A DNA stretch of 64,000 nucleotides from Martinezella miluonensis (GCF_900094545.1 NZ_FMAH01000022.1:39876-103875); one strand, 5' to 3'; positions 19,376 to 28,368 are shown, numbered from the stretch's first letter. A program made the numbers and translations. Notes: generated from the letters alone by a model not told the origin.

Positions 19376-19630
19376 CTAGTGCTGATCATCATCAGCGTCA
19401 GCGCGTAGTCTTACACCAAGCCCCCCTTGAATCATTTCGCCTTCATTTTGAAAAATGACCCCCGCGGCCTCTAAGGTTAGCTTCAGGAGCCGAAGATTGC
19501 TTTCCCGCATATCGCCGCCTTTCTCGAATGCACGTATCGAAACCGCGCTTATAGCGGTTTGCTTAGCGAGGTCGTTCTGAGTCCAGTTCAATAGCGCCCT
19601 GGCAGCGCGGCATTGAGGTGGCTTGAGCAT
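19376..19630 (-). CDS. Small XRE-family helix-turn-helix regulator
   Basis: From ATG 19630, preceded by the purine-rich AAAAAAGAAAG, the 84-residue product is one Cro/CI-type HTH domain: QCRAARALLNWTQNDLAKQTAISAVSIRAFEKGG. A GGLGVRLRADADDDQH tail follows, typical of small rhizobial plasmid/phage-type XRE proteins. It is divergent from the next XRE gene, and the 240 bp between them probably contain both promoters. It probably regulates itself or an adjacent mobile element. Targets are unknown. Confidence 0.75.
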   Translation of the reverse strand: MLKPPQCRAARALLNWTQNDLAKQTAISAVSIRAFEKGGDMRESNLRLLKLTLEAAGVIFQNEGEMIQGGLGVRLRADADDDQH

Positions 19631-19868
19631 AAACTTTCTTTTTTCGAAAGTTGGATATTGAAAACAAAAGTTACCTATAGTACTGTTATATAACTTATCT
19701 TTCGCGAAGCGCCGTGGCAACAAACAGCGCGTGCGTCGAGGGTAGCCTATGAAATTGTGCCTGCTCTCCAGCTTCGTAGTGGTGTCCGAGAAGCCGCCCT
19801 TCGGTAGTCAACAGCAACAAAGATGTGGATTGTCCGGCTGGTGATGAGTACAACGGAGAAATCCATCC

Positions 19869-20384
19869 ATGCATGAGCGAGTGACGAAAGCATTGGCCGG
19901 ACGCCCGCAACGGCAATCCTTTCGGGGCAGGGATACCTATACTCCATCGATCCACCCGATCGACCGTCATGTCGGCCAGCAGCTTCGGATCATCCGGATA
20001 CATTCGAACCTGTCGCAGACCGAGCTCGGCCATAAGGTGGATTTGAGCTATCAGCAAATCCAGAAATATGAGAGCGGCAAGAACCGCATGAGTGCCTCGG
20101 TGCTCTACGAGATCGCCAACTGTCTGAACGTTCCGGTCTCGCGCTTCTACGACGGTCTGCCGCAGACGGGATCAGAGCCGGTGAACGGTGGTTTGCCTGA
20201 GGTAGACGAGCGCATCGCTTACCTGGCAACAAGCGAAGGCCGCCGTTTCGTCGAGGAGATTCTGCAGCTTCCACCGCGGCTGAGGACCCGAACCTTTGCT
20301 CTGATTAAAGTCCTAGTGGGCGATGACGACGATATGGTGGCGCAAGGAGACCTTACAGACGGGGAAACGATTGATTGTCGGTGA
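19869..20384 (+). CDS. XRE-family helix-turn-helix transcriptional regulator
   Basis: ATG 19869 lies behind GGAGAAA. The 171-residue product has an N-terminal extension, then an HTH_3 domain (VGQQLRIIRIHSNLSQTELGHKVDLSYQQIQKYESGKNRMSA, about residues 35-90), then a poorly conserved acidic C-terminus. This architecture is widespread in rhizobia as stand-alone regulators. Targets are unknown. It lies at the downstream edge of the conjugation remnant, next to decayed metabolic gene fragments. Confidence 0.85.
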   Translation: MHERVTKALAGRPQRQSFRGRDTYTPSIHPIDRHVGQQLRIIRIHSNLSQTELGHKVDLSYQQIQKYESGKNRMSASVLYEIANCLNVPVSRFYDGLPQTGSEPVNGGLPEVDERIAYLATSEGRRFVEEILQLPPRLRTRTFALIKVLVGDDDDMVAQGDLTDGETIDCR

Positions 20385-20396
20385 GGAAGAAAATCA

Positions 20397-20572
20397 AGTT
20401 TGCGATCAACCTGGATTGCACACCACATCTCAACAATCCGGCTGAGGTTCTTTTTGCGCCCGTCGGCTATTCCGGACGCGGCATGCCGACCGCAACCGCG
20501 CTCGGCGAAGTGCTGTGCGAAGCAGGTTGCGGAATGGCGGCTTGGGATCTGCCATGGAAATTTCGGATCTGA
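20397..20572 (+). pseudogene. C-terminal fragment of an FAD-dependent amine/amino-acid oxidoreductase
   Basis: The frame reads EVLFAPVGYSGRGMPTATALGEVL, the C-terminal FAD-binding motif of DadA/PuuB-like oxidoreductases, then ends after a few more residues. Upstream sequence in this frame does not continue the family and runs into the XRE gene. Only about 45 residues of a protein normally over 400 remain, so it is a relic. Confidence 0.55.
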
Positions 20573-20685
20573 AAAGTCTTTCAAATGCTCCTCTTTTTGT
20601 CCTCTCTCGTGCCGTTGTTGCGCGGGCCTATCAATCGTCTCCGCTCCCACTGACGCTGAGCGGCCGAAATCAAGGTATCATTCCC

Positions 20686-20913
20686 ATGCAGAAGACCGAC
20701 TTCTATATCGACGGCGCCTGGGTTCAGGCCGCACGGTGTCATCCCTATGATATCATCTCACCATCGGACGGAACGCCTTCCGCGACCATTTCGGTGGGGA
20801 GCGCCGATAATGTCGGCAGGACAGTCGCGGTGGCCCGTAGTGCCTTCGAAGCCTGGAGCGAGATGATCGGTGGTAAGATTACTCAAACCACTCAACCCGC
20901 CGATATCCGATGA
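20686..20913 (+). pseudogene. N-terminal fragment of an aldehyde dehydrogenase
   Basis: ATG 20686 opens a frame reading TDFYIDGAWVQ then ISPSDGTPSATISVGSADNVGRTVAVARSAFEAWSE, the start of an NAD-dependent aldehyde dehydrogenase (about 475 residues when complete). Homology stops after about 63 residues and a stop follows at 20913. Catalytic Cys and Glu regions are absent. The next 280 bp up to exoB hold no gene. Confidence 0.7.
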
Positions 20914-21193
20914 GTATGATTTGGCACGGACATGCGGCCCGGGTCAGTTTTTGGATAAAGCACTGACAACATTAAACGAATCGACATTTCTTTTAGGGTC
21001 CTAATCAGCGCCGACCAGGAACTCATCTAAAATTATTGTTCGCGGGAGATTGAGAGAGCTTACACCCCGGTGCTGCTTCACACCCTAAGTCATTTTCCAA
21101 CCTTGCAACTCGTCTAGAGATCTCTAACTCTACACCTCGGATCAAGCACGATCCGACATGCTTCGGGCAGTACATCGTTGAGAAGGGATGACT

Positions 21194-22177
21194 ATGGCAG
21201 TGGAAACGGTTCTTGTGGTCGGGGGCGCCGGCTATATCGGCTCGCACACATGTCTGGATCTGGCGAACAAGGGTTTTCAGCCCGTTGTATATGACAATTT
21301 TTCCAACGGCCATCGCGAATTCGTCAAATGGGGTCCGGTCGAGGAAGGCGATATCCGCGATCGGGCGCGTCTCGACGAGGTGCTGGCCAAATACAAGCCC
21401 GCCGCCATCCTGCATTTCGCCGCATTGATCGAAGTGGGTGAATCGGTCAAGGATCCCGTCTCCTTCTATGAGAACAACGTCATCGGCACGCTGACCTTGC
21501 TTTCGGCAGCCCAGGCGGCCGGCGTGAAGGCCTTCGTCTTTTCCTCGACTTGTGCGACCTATGGTCTGCCGCAGAGCGTGCCGCTCGACGAAAGCCATCG
21601 ACAGGTGCCGATCAACCCATACGGTCGCACGAAATACATCGTCGAGCAGGCGCTCGCCGATTATGACCAATACAAAGGGCTGCGCTCGGTCGTGCTGCGG
21701 TATTTCAACGCTGCCGGCGCCGATTTCGAGGGCCGTATCGGCGAGTGGCATAAGCCGGAAACCCATGCCATCCCGCTCGCCATCGATGCAGCCCTCGGTC
21801 GTCGCGAGGGCTTCAAGGTCTTCGGCAGCGATTATGATACCCGCGATGGGACCTGCGTGCGCGATTACATCCATGTGCTCGATCTTGCCGATGCCCATGT
21901 CCGCGCCGTGGAATATCTGCTGCGCGGCGGAGACACCGTCGCCCTCAATCTCGGTACGGGTACCGGTACGACGGTGAAGGAATTGCTGGGAACGATCGAG
22001 GCGGTTTCGAACCGGCCGTTCCCGGTCGAATATGTCGGCCGCCGCGAGGGCGATTCGACGACGCTCGTCGCCAACAACGACAAGGCCCGCGATATCCTCG
22101 GCTGGTCGCCACAATATGATCTGACCGAGATCATCCAATCCGCGTGGAACTGGCATGCCAAATCCAACCAGCACTGA
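21194..22177 (+). CDS. exoB: UDP-glucose 4-epimerase
   Basis: The start ATG 21194 is chosen over ATG 21188 because GAGAAGG sits 7 nt upstream. The 327-residue product is an extended SDR protein with the NAD-binding GGAGYIGSH motif, SSTCATYG (catalytic Ser region) and YGRTK (catalytic Tyr/Lys), ending in the GalE-type C-terminal domain. It interconverts UDP-glucose and UDP-galactose. In rhizobia the ExoB paralogue supplies UDP-galactose for exopolysaccharide and lipopolysaccharide synthesis. The sequence closely matches my recollection of Rhizobium ExoB. The gene overlaps the following hydrolase gene by 23 bp. Confidence 0.9.
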   Translation: MAVETVLVVGGAGYIGSHTCLDLANKGFQPVVYDNFSNGHREFVKWGPVEEGDIRDRARLDEVLAKYKPAAILHFAALIEVGESVKDPVSFYENNVIGTLTLLSAAQAAGVKAFVFSSTCATYGLPQSVPLDESHRQVPINPYGRTKYIVEQALADYDQYKGLRSVVLRYFNAAGADFEGRIGEWHKPETHAIPLAIDAALGRREGFKVFGSDYDTRDGTCVRDYIHVLDLADAHVRAVEYLLRGGDTVALNLGTGTGTTVKELLGTIEAVSNRPFPVEYVGRREGDSTTLVANNDKARDILGWSPQYDLTEIIQSAWNWHAKSNQH

Positions 22178-23723
22178 GCATTCCTCCTTTGCTGGCGTTG
22201 GAGGCAAGCGCCCAAATGTGCTGTTGATTTCGGCTGACCAATGGCGGGGGGATTGCCTCTCCGCCGTCGGTCATGAATGCGTGAAGACGCCGAATGTCGA
22301 TGCGCTGGCGCGGGAAGGCGTCCTGTTCCGCCGGCATTATGCGGGTGCGGCACCCTGTTCGCCGGCGCGGGCGACGCTCTATACCGGCCTCTATCAGATG
22401 AACCATCGCGTTTGCCGCAACGGATCGCCGCTGGATGCGCGTTTCGACAATATCGCGCTTGCGGCACGTCGGGCCGGCTATGATCCGACGCTGTTCGGCT
22501 ATACGGACACCGCGCCCGATCCGCGCGGCCGCGATCCGCACGATCCGCATCTGACGACCTATGAAGGCGTCCTGCCGGGCTTTACCGCACGGCAGCTGCT
22601 GCCCGAACATGAAAAGCAGTGGTTATCCTGGCTGCGGTCGCGCGGCCATGCCGATGCCGTCAGTCGCGATATCCATATTCCGGTCGGCGCGGCGCCCGGC
22701 GAGATTTCCAACAATGCGCCGGCCTACTCTAAGGACGAGACGCAGACGGCCTTTCTGGCCGGCGAATTCATTCGCTGGCTCGGCGAGCAGGACGCACCCT
22801 GGTTTGCACATGTTTCGTTTCTGAGGCCCCATCCGCCATTCTCGGTGCCAGAGCCGTACAATCGCATGTTCTCCGCGGCCGATGGCCCTGCCTTCGCCCG
22901 CGCCGTTGATCGAGAGACTGAAACGGCGACGCATCCATTGCTTGCCTTCGCGTTGCCGCAGATCGGCAAGAGTGGCTTCATGTATGGCGGCAAAGGCTCC
23001 ATCAACGAGTGGACGTCGCAAGATTTTTCAGCGATCCGCGCCGTCTACTACGGCATGATTGCCGAAGTCGACGCGCAGCTCGGGCGGATCTGGCAGGCGT
23101 TGAAGGATGCCTGTGCCTGGGACGACACGGTCATCGTCTTCACCTCGGATCATGCGGAAATGATGGGCGATCACTGGATGCTCGGCAAGGGCGGTTTCCA
23201 TGACGGCAGCTATCATGTTCCGCTTGTCATTCGCGATCCGTGCCAGCCCGCCACGAATGGCCGACAGGTGGAGCATTTTACTAGCTCTGCGGATATTTTT
23301 CCGAGCCTGTGCGACCGGCTTGGGATCGCCCCGGCAAACCATGTCGATGGCGAAAGCCTTCTGCCGTTCCTGTCCGATTCCGAGCCGGCTAACTGGCGCG
23401 AGGTGGCATTCTGGGAGTTCGATTTCCGCGATGTTGCCAACGAAAGTCCCGAGCGGCATTTCGGCCTGAAATCCAATGCCTGCAACCTCGCCGTCATCCG
23501 CGACGAACGGTTCAAATATGTCCATTTCGCCGGTCTTCCGCCACTACTGTTCGATCTGGCGAAAGATCCGATGGAGCTTTCAAACGTCGCGAATGATGGT
23601 GCTTATACGTCGACCCGGCTCGCCTATGCGGAAAAACTGCTTTCTTTGCGGGCTGAGCATCTGGACCAGACGCTTGCCTATTTCGAACTGACTGAAGATG
23701 GGCCGGTTTCGCGCCGGCCCTGA
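22155..23723 (+). CDS. Phosphonate monoester hydrolase / sulfatase-family hydrolase
   Basis: The 522-residue product belongs to the alkaline phosphatase/sulfatase superfamily. The metal-binding SADQWRGD lies near residue 26, and APCSPARATLYTG carries the CxPxR sulfatase signature (Cys68, predicted to be converted to formylglycine). FTSDHAEMMGDH supplies further metal ligands. Overall sequence and the C-terminal EFDFRDV, KYVHFAGLPPLLFDL segments resemble the R. leguminosarum phosphonate monoester hydrolase, a promiscuous phosphodiesterase/phosphonate monoesterase/sulfatase. The start overlaps exoB, so co-transcription is likely. An anaerobic or FGE-type maturase is needed but is not encoded nearby. 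True substrate is unknown. Confidence 0.85.
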   Translation: MPNPTSTEHSSFAGVGGKRPNVLLISADQWRGDCLSAVGHECVKTPNVDALAREGVLFRRHYAGAAPCSPARATLYTGLYQMNHRVCRNGSPLDARFDNIALAARRAGYDPTLFGYTDTAPDPRGRDPHDPHLTTYEGVLPGFTARQLLPEHEKQWLSWLRSRGHADAVSRDIHIPVGAAPGEISNNAPAYSKDETQTAFLAGEFIRWLGEQDAPWFAHVSFLRPHPPFSVPEPYNRMFSAADGPAFARAVDRETETATHPLLAFALPQIGKSGFMYGGKGSINEWTSQDFSAIRAVYYGMIAEVDAQLGRIWQALKDACAWDDTVIVFTSDHAEMMGDHWMLGKGGFHDGSYHVPLVIRDPCQPATNGRQVEHFTSSADIFPSLCDRLGIAPANHVDGESLLPFLSDSEPANWREVAFWEFDFRDVANESPERHFGLKSNACNLAVIRDERFKYVHFAGLPPLLFDLAKDPMELSNVANDGAYTSTRLAYAEKLLSLRAEHLDQTLAYFELTEDGPVSRRP

Positions 23724-23733
23724 TCCGTTTTAG
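23700..23733 (+). terminator. Hairpin terminator at the end of the hydrolase gene
   Basis: GGGCCGG (23700-23706) and CCGGCCC (23714-23720) form a 7-bp GC stem overlapping the stop codon, followed by CCGTTTTAGG. It probably ends the exoB-hydrolase transcript. Confidence 0.5.
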
Positions 23734-24236
23734 GCAAACGATCCTAGATAGGTCATCTTGCCGACCGGCAGACCACGGCTGCGCAAGATGCAGTGCGCCG
23801 TGGTGATATGGAAGAAGAAGTTCGGCAGCGCGAACTTCGCAAGATAATCCTCGCCCTTGAACACGGTCTTATTGCCGCCCGGCGAGATCGTGACCTCACG
23901 CGTTTCGCTGCCTTCCAAAGCTTCCGGCGTCACCGTCGCCAGGAAATCCTGTGTTTTCTTCAGGCGTTCGCGCAGGTCGGCGACTGTCGTCTCATTGTCT
24001 TCGAAGCGTGGGGCATCGACGCCGGCCAGCCTGGCGATGGCGAGTTTCGCGGCGTCGGAAGCGCGCTGAAATTGGCCGGAAAGCGGCAGCATATCGTCGA
24101 AGAGGCGTGCTGCGACGAGCTCTTTGGGCTCGATGCCTTTTTCAGAGGCATAGGCTTCGATCTGATCGAGGTAGACCGAAAGGTTTTGCAGGCCGCGTTG
24201 AAAGACGGGGACCGAGAAACTGTACATCGAGGGCAT
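23730..24236 (-). CDS. DUF1993 family protein
   Basis: The 168-residue product starts MPSMYSFSVPVFQRGLQNL and ends in the PNFFFHITTAHCILRSRGLPVGKMTYLG motif that defines DUF1993. These proteins are predicted helical bundles of the DinB/YfiT type, and the conserved H-x-x-x-H region at the C-terminus may bind a metal. GGAGAAC precedes the ATG at 24236. It is convergent with the hydrolase gene and divergent from the ABC transporter operon. Biological role is unknown. Confidence 0.85.
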   Translation of the reverse strand: MPSMYSFSVPVFQRGLQNLSVYLDQIEAYASEKGIEPKELVAARLFDDMLPLSGQFQRASDAAKLAIARLAGVDAPRFEDNETTVADLRERLKKTQDFLATVTPEALEGSETREVTISPGGNKTVFKGEDYLAKFALPNFFFHITTAHCILRSRGLPVGKMTYLGSFA

Positions 24237-24423
24237 GTTTGTTCTCCGTTACGGGCCACCGTCGGCGGCCGGGATCAGTCGCATTCTACCCCGTTCCTAT
24301 GGCGATGGAATAACCGTTTCATTGGGCAGGGTGCCGGTATGTAGGTTCGGCGGCCGATACTTGCACTAGCGCCCGCCAGAAATCCGTCTTTTTCGCCTTC
24401 GGCAATGCGGCCCGAATTTAGTA

Positions 24424-24458
24424 TTGACCTTTGCTATAAAAAATGGAATGAATATTCC
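24424..24458 (+). promoter_or_regulatory. Candidate promoter and IolR-type operator of the inositol transporter operon
   Basis: A TTGACC element (24424-24429) precedes the palindrome GGAATGAATATTCC (24445-24458), which would overlap the -10 region. The palindrome fits GGAA-N6-TTCC, reported as the IolR recognition pattern in S. meliloti, and a further GGAA follows 6 nt after it. The rest of the 370-bp gap (24237-24608) shows no gene. Operator function is inferred from this match and from the inositol-type transporter downstream. Confidence 0.5.
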
Positions 24459-24608
24459 GTACTTGGAATTTTACGGTTTGTTTGTTCCGTTTTTTCAATG
24501 TGGTCGTCATGGGAGTGCCGACCGAATTGATGACAGGCCCCACGGTCGAGACCGGGGGCTCCGGCATTTAGGAGGGGTGTGGCCGGGCACCGTATCTGGG
24601 AGGAAAAC

Positions 24609-25538
24609 ATGAAGAAATTCATTCTTGGTTCGGCGATGGCACTTCTGTTGTCGACCACGGCTCATGCCCAAACCGTCGGCGTGTCGATGGCGCTGTTCGA
24701 CGACAACTTCCTGACCGTTCTGCGCAACGGTATGCAGGACTATGCGAAGGGCATGAATGGCGTGACGCTGCAGGTCGAAGACGCTCAGAACGACATTGCC
24801 AAGCAGCAGAGCCAGATCCAGAACTTTATCGCCAGTAAGGTCGATGCCATCATCGTCAACCCGGTCGATACCGATGCAACGGCTGCCATGTCCAAGCTGG
24901 CTGCTGACGCCAAGATCCCACTGATCTACGTCAACCGCGAGCCGGCAAACGTCGACAGCCTTCCGGACAAGCAGGCTTTCGTCGCATCCAACGAGCAGGA
25001 ATCCGGCACTCTGGAAGCCAAGGAAGTATGCCGAATCCTCGGCGGCAAGGGCAAGGCCGTTGTCATGATGGGCGAATTGTCCAACCAGGCCGCCCGCATG
25101 CGTACGAAGGACGTTCATGACGTTCTGGCCACTGACGGGTGCAAGGGTATCAAGATCGTTCAGGAGCAGACTGCAAACTGGCAGCGTACCCAGGGCGCCG
25201 ACCTGATGACCAACTGGCTCTCCAGCGGTCTCGAATTCGATGCGGTCATCTCCAACAACGACGAAATGGCGATCGGCGCCATCCAGGCGTTGAAGGCTGC
25301 CGGCAAGCCAATGGACAAGATTGTCGTTGCGGGCGTCGATGCAACGCAGGACGCGCTTGCCGCCATGCAGGCAGGCGACCTGAAGGTCACCGTGTTCCAG
25401 GATGCTGCCGGTCAGGGCAAGGGCGCGGTCGATGCCGCGCTGAAGCTCGCCAAGGGCGATAAGATCGACAAAAAGGTCTATATTCCCTTCCAGCTCGTGA
25501 CGCCGACAAACGTCAAGGACTTCGTGAAGAAGAACTGA
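24609..25538 (+). CDS. ibpA: Periplasmic sugar/inositol-binding protein of an ABC transporter (IbpA-like)
   Basis: ATG 24609 has an ideal GGAGGA ribosome site. Residues 1-20 are a Sec signal peptide ending AHA. The mature part is a type I periplasmic-binding fold (Peripla_BP_4), with VGVSMALFDDNFLTVLRNGM and NDEMAIGAIQALKAAG segments, 309 residues in all. The sequence closely resembles, from memory, the myo-inositol-binding protein of S. meliloti (IbpA) and related rhizopine-binding MocB proteins. It delivers ligand to the ATPase and permease encoded directly downstream. Ribose-type ligands remain possible, but the operator match upstream favours inositol. Confidence 0.8.
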   Translation: MKKFILGSAMALLLSTTAHAQTVGVSMALFDDNFLTVLRNGMQDYAKGMNGVTLQVEDAQNDIAKQQSQIQNFIASKVDAIIVNPVDTDATAAMSKLAADAKIPLIYVNREPANVDSLPDKQAFVASNEQESGTLEAKEVCRILGGKGKAVVMMGELSNQAARMRTKDVHDVLATDGCKGIKIVQEQTANWQRTQGADLMTNWLSSGLEFDAVISNNDEMAIGAIQALKAAGKPMDKIVVAGVDATQDALAAMQAGDLKVTVFQDAAGQGKGAVDAALKLAKGDKIDKKVYIPFQLVTPTNVKDFVKKN

Positions 25539-25610
25539 TCGCTTGATGATCGACGGATGCGGGCATTTGAGCCCGCATCCTCATAAATCCGATCTGCCCG
25601 GGAGGGAAAA

Positions 25611-27152
25611 ATGGTTGTGAGCCCATCCACCATGGCGGCGGTGCGCGCCAGCGGCGTTGTTCCGAATGCCGCCTATCTGCTGAGCGCGGAAAGCATCCGC
25701 AAGGAATTTCCCGGCGTGCTGGCCCTCGACGACGTTTCCTTTCACCTGAAGCGCGGAACGGTGCATGCGCTGATGGGCGAAAATGGCGCGGGCAAGTCTA
25801 CGCTGATGAAGATCCTTGCCGGCATCTATATTCCCGACCAGGGCGAGGTGCGCCTCAAGGGCGTCGAGATCCGGCTGAAGTCGCCGCTCGATGCGCTGGA
25901 AAACGGCATCGCGATGATCCATCAGGAACTCAACCTGATGCCCTATATGACGGTCGCAGAGAATATCTGGATCCGGCGTGAGCCGAAGAACCGTTTCGGC
26001 TTCGTCGATCATACGGAGATGAGGCGCAAGACCGAGGAACTCTTCCACCGCCTGAATATTTCCATCGATCCTGAAATCCAGGTGCGCGAGCTTTCAGTTG
26101 CCAACAGGCAGATGGTCGAAATCGCCAAGGCGGTTTCCTACAATTCCGACGTGCTGATCATGGATGAACCGACCTCGGCCCTGACCGAGCGCGAGGTGGC
26201 CCATCTCTTCCAGATCATCCGCGATCTGCGCGCCCAGGGCATCGGCATCGTCTACATCACCCACAAGATGAACGAGCTGTTCGAAATCGCCGACGAATTC
26301 TCGGTGTTCCGCGACGGCAAATATATAGGCACTCATGCCTCCACCGATGTCACGCGCGACGATATAATCCGCATGATGGTCGGCCGTGAGATCACGCAGA
26401 TGTTCCCGAAGGAAGAGGTGCCGATCGGCGATACCGTCCTTTCGGTCAAGGATCTCAGCCTCGACGGCGTGTTTTCGAATGTTTCCTTCGATGTCAGGGC
26501 CGGCGAAATTCTCGGCGTTGCCGGGCTGGTCGGCTCCGGTCGGTCGAATGTCGCCGAGACCATTTTCGGCGTGACGCCCGCATCGTCAGGCACGATCCAG
26601 CTCTTCGGCAAGATGGCCGAGATTTCCTCGCCGGCCGACGCGATCCGCCACCGTATGGCGTTCCTGACAGAAGACCGCAAGGATACTGGCTGTCTTCTCA
26701 TCCTCAGCGTGCTTGAGAACATGCAGGTTGCGGTCCTGCACGACAAGTTCGTGCGCGGCGGCTTCGTGCAGGAGGGGCCGATCGAGCAGGCCTGCGAGGA
26801 GATGGCGAAGAAGCTGCGCGTCAAGACGCCTAATCTCGATGAGCGCATCGAAAACCTTTCCGGCGGCAATCAGCAGAAGGCGCTGATCGGGCGGTGGATG
26901 CTCACCAACCCGCGCATTCTGATACTGGATGAGCCGACGCGCGGTATCGACGTCGGCGCAAAGGCGGAAATCCATCGCCTCGTCACCGAAATGGCGCGCA
27001 ACGGCGTCGCCGTCATCATGATCTCGTCGGAAATGCCCGAGGTGCTCGGAATGAGCGACCGCATCATGGTGATGCACGAAGGACGGGTGACCGGTTTCCT
27101 GGATCGCGCGGACGCAACTCAAGTGAAGGTGATGGAACTGGCCGCGCAGTGA
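25611..27152 (+). CDS. iatA: Sugar/inositol ABC transporter, duplicated ATPase (IatA-like)
   Basis: The 513-residue protein has two ABC modules, as in the CUT2 family (RbsA/MglA). The first has Walker A GENGAGKST, VANRQMVEIAKA and the Walker B VLIMDEPTSAL. The second has the degenerate P-loop VGSGRSN and an intact signature LSGGNQQKALIGR with ILILDEPTRGIDVG. GGGAGGG precedes ATG 25611. It lies 72 bp after the binding-protein gene and 32 bp before the permease gene, so one operon is likely. It energises uptake at the inner membrane. Confidence 0.85.
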   Translation: MVVSPSTMAAVRASGVVPNAAYLLSAESIRKEFPGVLALDDVSFHLKRGTVHALMGENGAGKSTLMKILAGIYIPDQGEVRLKGVEIRLKSPLDALENGIAMIHQELNLMPYMTVAENIWIRREPKNRFGFVDHTEMRRKTEELFHRLNISIDPEIQVRELSVANRQMVEIAKAVSYNSDVLIMDEPTSALTEREVAHLFQIIRDLRAQGIGIVYITHKMNELFEIADEFSVFRDGKYIGTHASTDVTRDDIIRMMVGREITQMFPKEEVPIGDTVLSVKDLSLDGVFSNVSFDVRAGEILGVAGLVGSGRSNVAETIFGVTPASSGTIQLFGKMAEISSPADAIRHRMAFLTEDRKDTGCLLILSVLENMQVAVLHDKFVRGGFVQEGPIEQACEEMAKKLRVKTPNLDERIENLSGGNQQKALIGRWMLTNPRILILDEPTRGIDVGAKAEIHRLVTEMARNGVAVIMISSEMPEVLGMSDRIMVMHEGRVTGFLDRADATQVKVMELAAQ

Positions 27153-27184
27153 CGCCGCCAATCATCGCAAGGGAGGATTGAACC

Positions 27185-28210
27185 ATGGTTAGCAAAGTTG
27201 CAGAGGCGGCCGCACCGGCACTGACTCGTCCTAGACGGCGCCGCGTTCCCCCGGAACTCGGCATCTTCCTCGTGCTGATCGGCATCGCGCTCCTCTGTGA
27301 AATCCTCGGCTGGATCTTCGTCGGCCAGAGCTTCCTGATGAACCTGCAGCGCCTGAAGATCATGATCCTGCAGGTCTCCGTCATCGGCATCATCTCCGTC
27401 GGCGTGACACAGGTCATCATTACAGGCGGCATCGACCTATCGTCGGGTTCCGTCGTCGGCCTGACGGCCATGGTGGCGGCCAGCTTCGCTCAGTCTTCCA
27501 CCTGGGCACGGGCCGTCTATCCGGCGCTGACCGACATGCCCTTCTTCGTTCCGATCGGCATCGGTTTGCTGATCGGCCTCGTTGCGGGCTATATCAACGG
27601 CCAGCTCATTACCCGCACGAAAATTCCACCCTTCATCGCCACGCTCGGCATGATGGTCTCGGCGCGCGGCCTGTCGAAGCTCTACACCAAGGGCCAGCCG
27701 ATCTCGGGCTTGACCGATCAGTTCAATTTCATCGGCTCCGGCATCTGGCCCGTCGTCGTCTTTCTGATCATCGCGGTCGTTTTCCATATCGTGCTGCGCT
27801 ACACGCGCTACGGCAAGTTCACCTACGCGATCGGTGCCAATGTGCAGGCGGCGCGCGTCTCGGGCATCAATGTCGAGGGACATCTGGTCAAGGTCTATGC
27901 AATTGCCGGGCTTCTGGCAGGCCTTGCCGGCATCATTACGGCAGCCCGCGTCCAGACGGCGCAGGCCGGCATGGGCGTGACATATGAATTGGACGCTATC
28001 GCAGCGGCTGTCATCGGCGGCACCTCGCTCACCGGCGGCGTCGGGCGCATCGCCGGCACGGTGATCGGCACGATCATCCTCGGCGTGATGATCTCCGGCT
28101 TCACCTTCCTGAACGTCGACGCCTATTACCAGGAAATCGCCAAGGGCGTCATCATCATCGCTGCCGTCGCCATCGACGTCTACCGCCAGAAGAAGCGCGC
28201 CAAACGCTGA
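27185..28210 (+). CDS. iatP: Sugar/inositol ABC transporter permease (IatP-like)
   Basis: The 341-residue product is a BPD_transp_2 family permease (RbsC type). It has about eight to ten hydrophobic segments, the ITGGIDLSSGSVVGL motif near residue 80 and a GGTSLTGGVGRIAGTVIG coupling region near 280. GGGAGGA lies 7 nt before ATG 27185. As last gene of the three-gene operon it forms the membrane channel, probably as a homodimer. A repeat element and an intrinsic terminator follow. Confidence 0.85.
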   Translation: MVSKVAEAAAPALTRPRRRRVPPELGIFLVLIGIALLCEILGWIFVGQSFLMNLQRLKIMILQVSVIGIISVGVTQVIITGGIDLSSGSVVGLTAMVAASFAQSSTWARAVYPALTDMPFFVPIGIGLLIGLVAGYINGQLITRTKIPPFIATLGMMVSARGLSKLYTKGQPISGLTDQFNFIGSGIWPVVVFLIIAVVFHIVLRYTRYGKFTYAIGANVQAARVSGINVEGHLVKVYAIAGLLAGLAGIITAARVQTAQAGMGVTYELDAIAAAVIGGTSLTGGVGRIAGTVIGTIILGVMISGFTFLNVDAYYQEIAKGVIIIAAVAIDVYRQKKRAKR

Positions 28211-28234
28211 AATGCCCGACACATCGTCAGCGAT

Positions 28235-28340
28235 CTAGAGCATTTCCGCTTTTTCCTCGAATCGCGAAAATGCTCTATTTCCTTGTTTCTTTACGCATTC
28301 CGGACGGAAAACCGCTGCGCACTTTTCCTGGACATGCTCT
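28235..28340. repeat. Rhizobial dispersed palindromic repeat (RIME-like), copy 1
   Basis: TAGAGCATTTCCGC and GCGAAAATGCTCTA form an imperfect inverted repeat. The following half, with CATTCCGGACGGAAAACCGC and ACTTTTCCTGGACATGCTC, is shared with copies at 34856-34960 and 59143-59200. Such intergenic mosaic repeats are common in Rhizobiaceae. Confidence 0.65.
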
Positions 28341-28341
28341 C

Positions 28342-28368
28342 AAGGCGGGGTTTTTACCCCGCCTTTTC
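28342..28368 (+). terminator. Intrinsic terminator of the inositol transporter operon
   Basis: AAGGCGGGG and CCCCGCCTT form a 9-bp stem around TTTTTA, followed by TTCTG. It lies 130 bp after the permease stop, behind the repeat element. Confidence 0.75.

Noticed and set aside
13016..20913. A complete integrative conjugative element
   Set aside because: No integrase, no tRNA gene with att repeats and no mating-pair genes are visible; only a partial transfer module can be supported.
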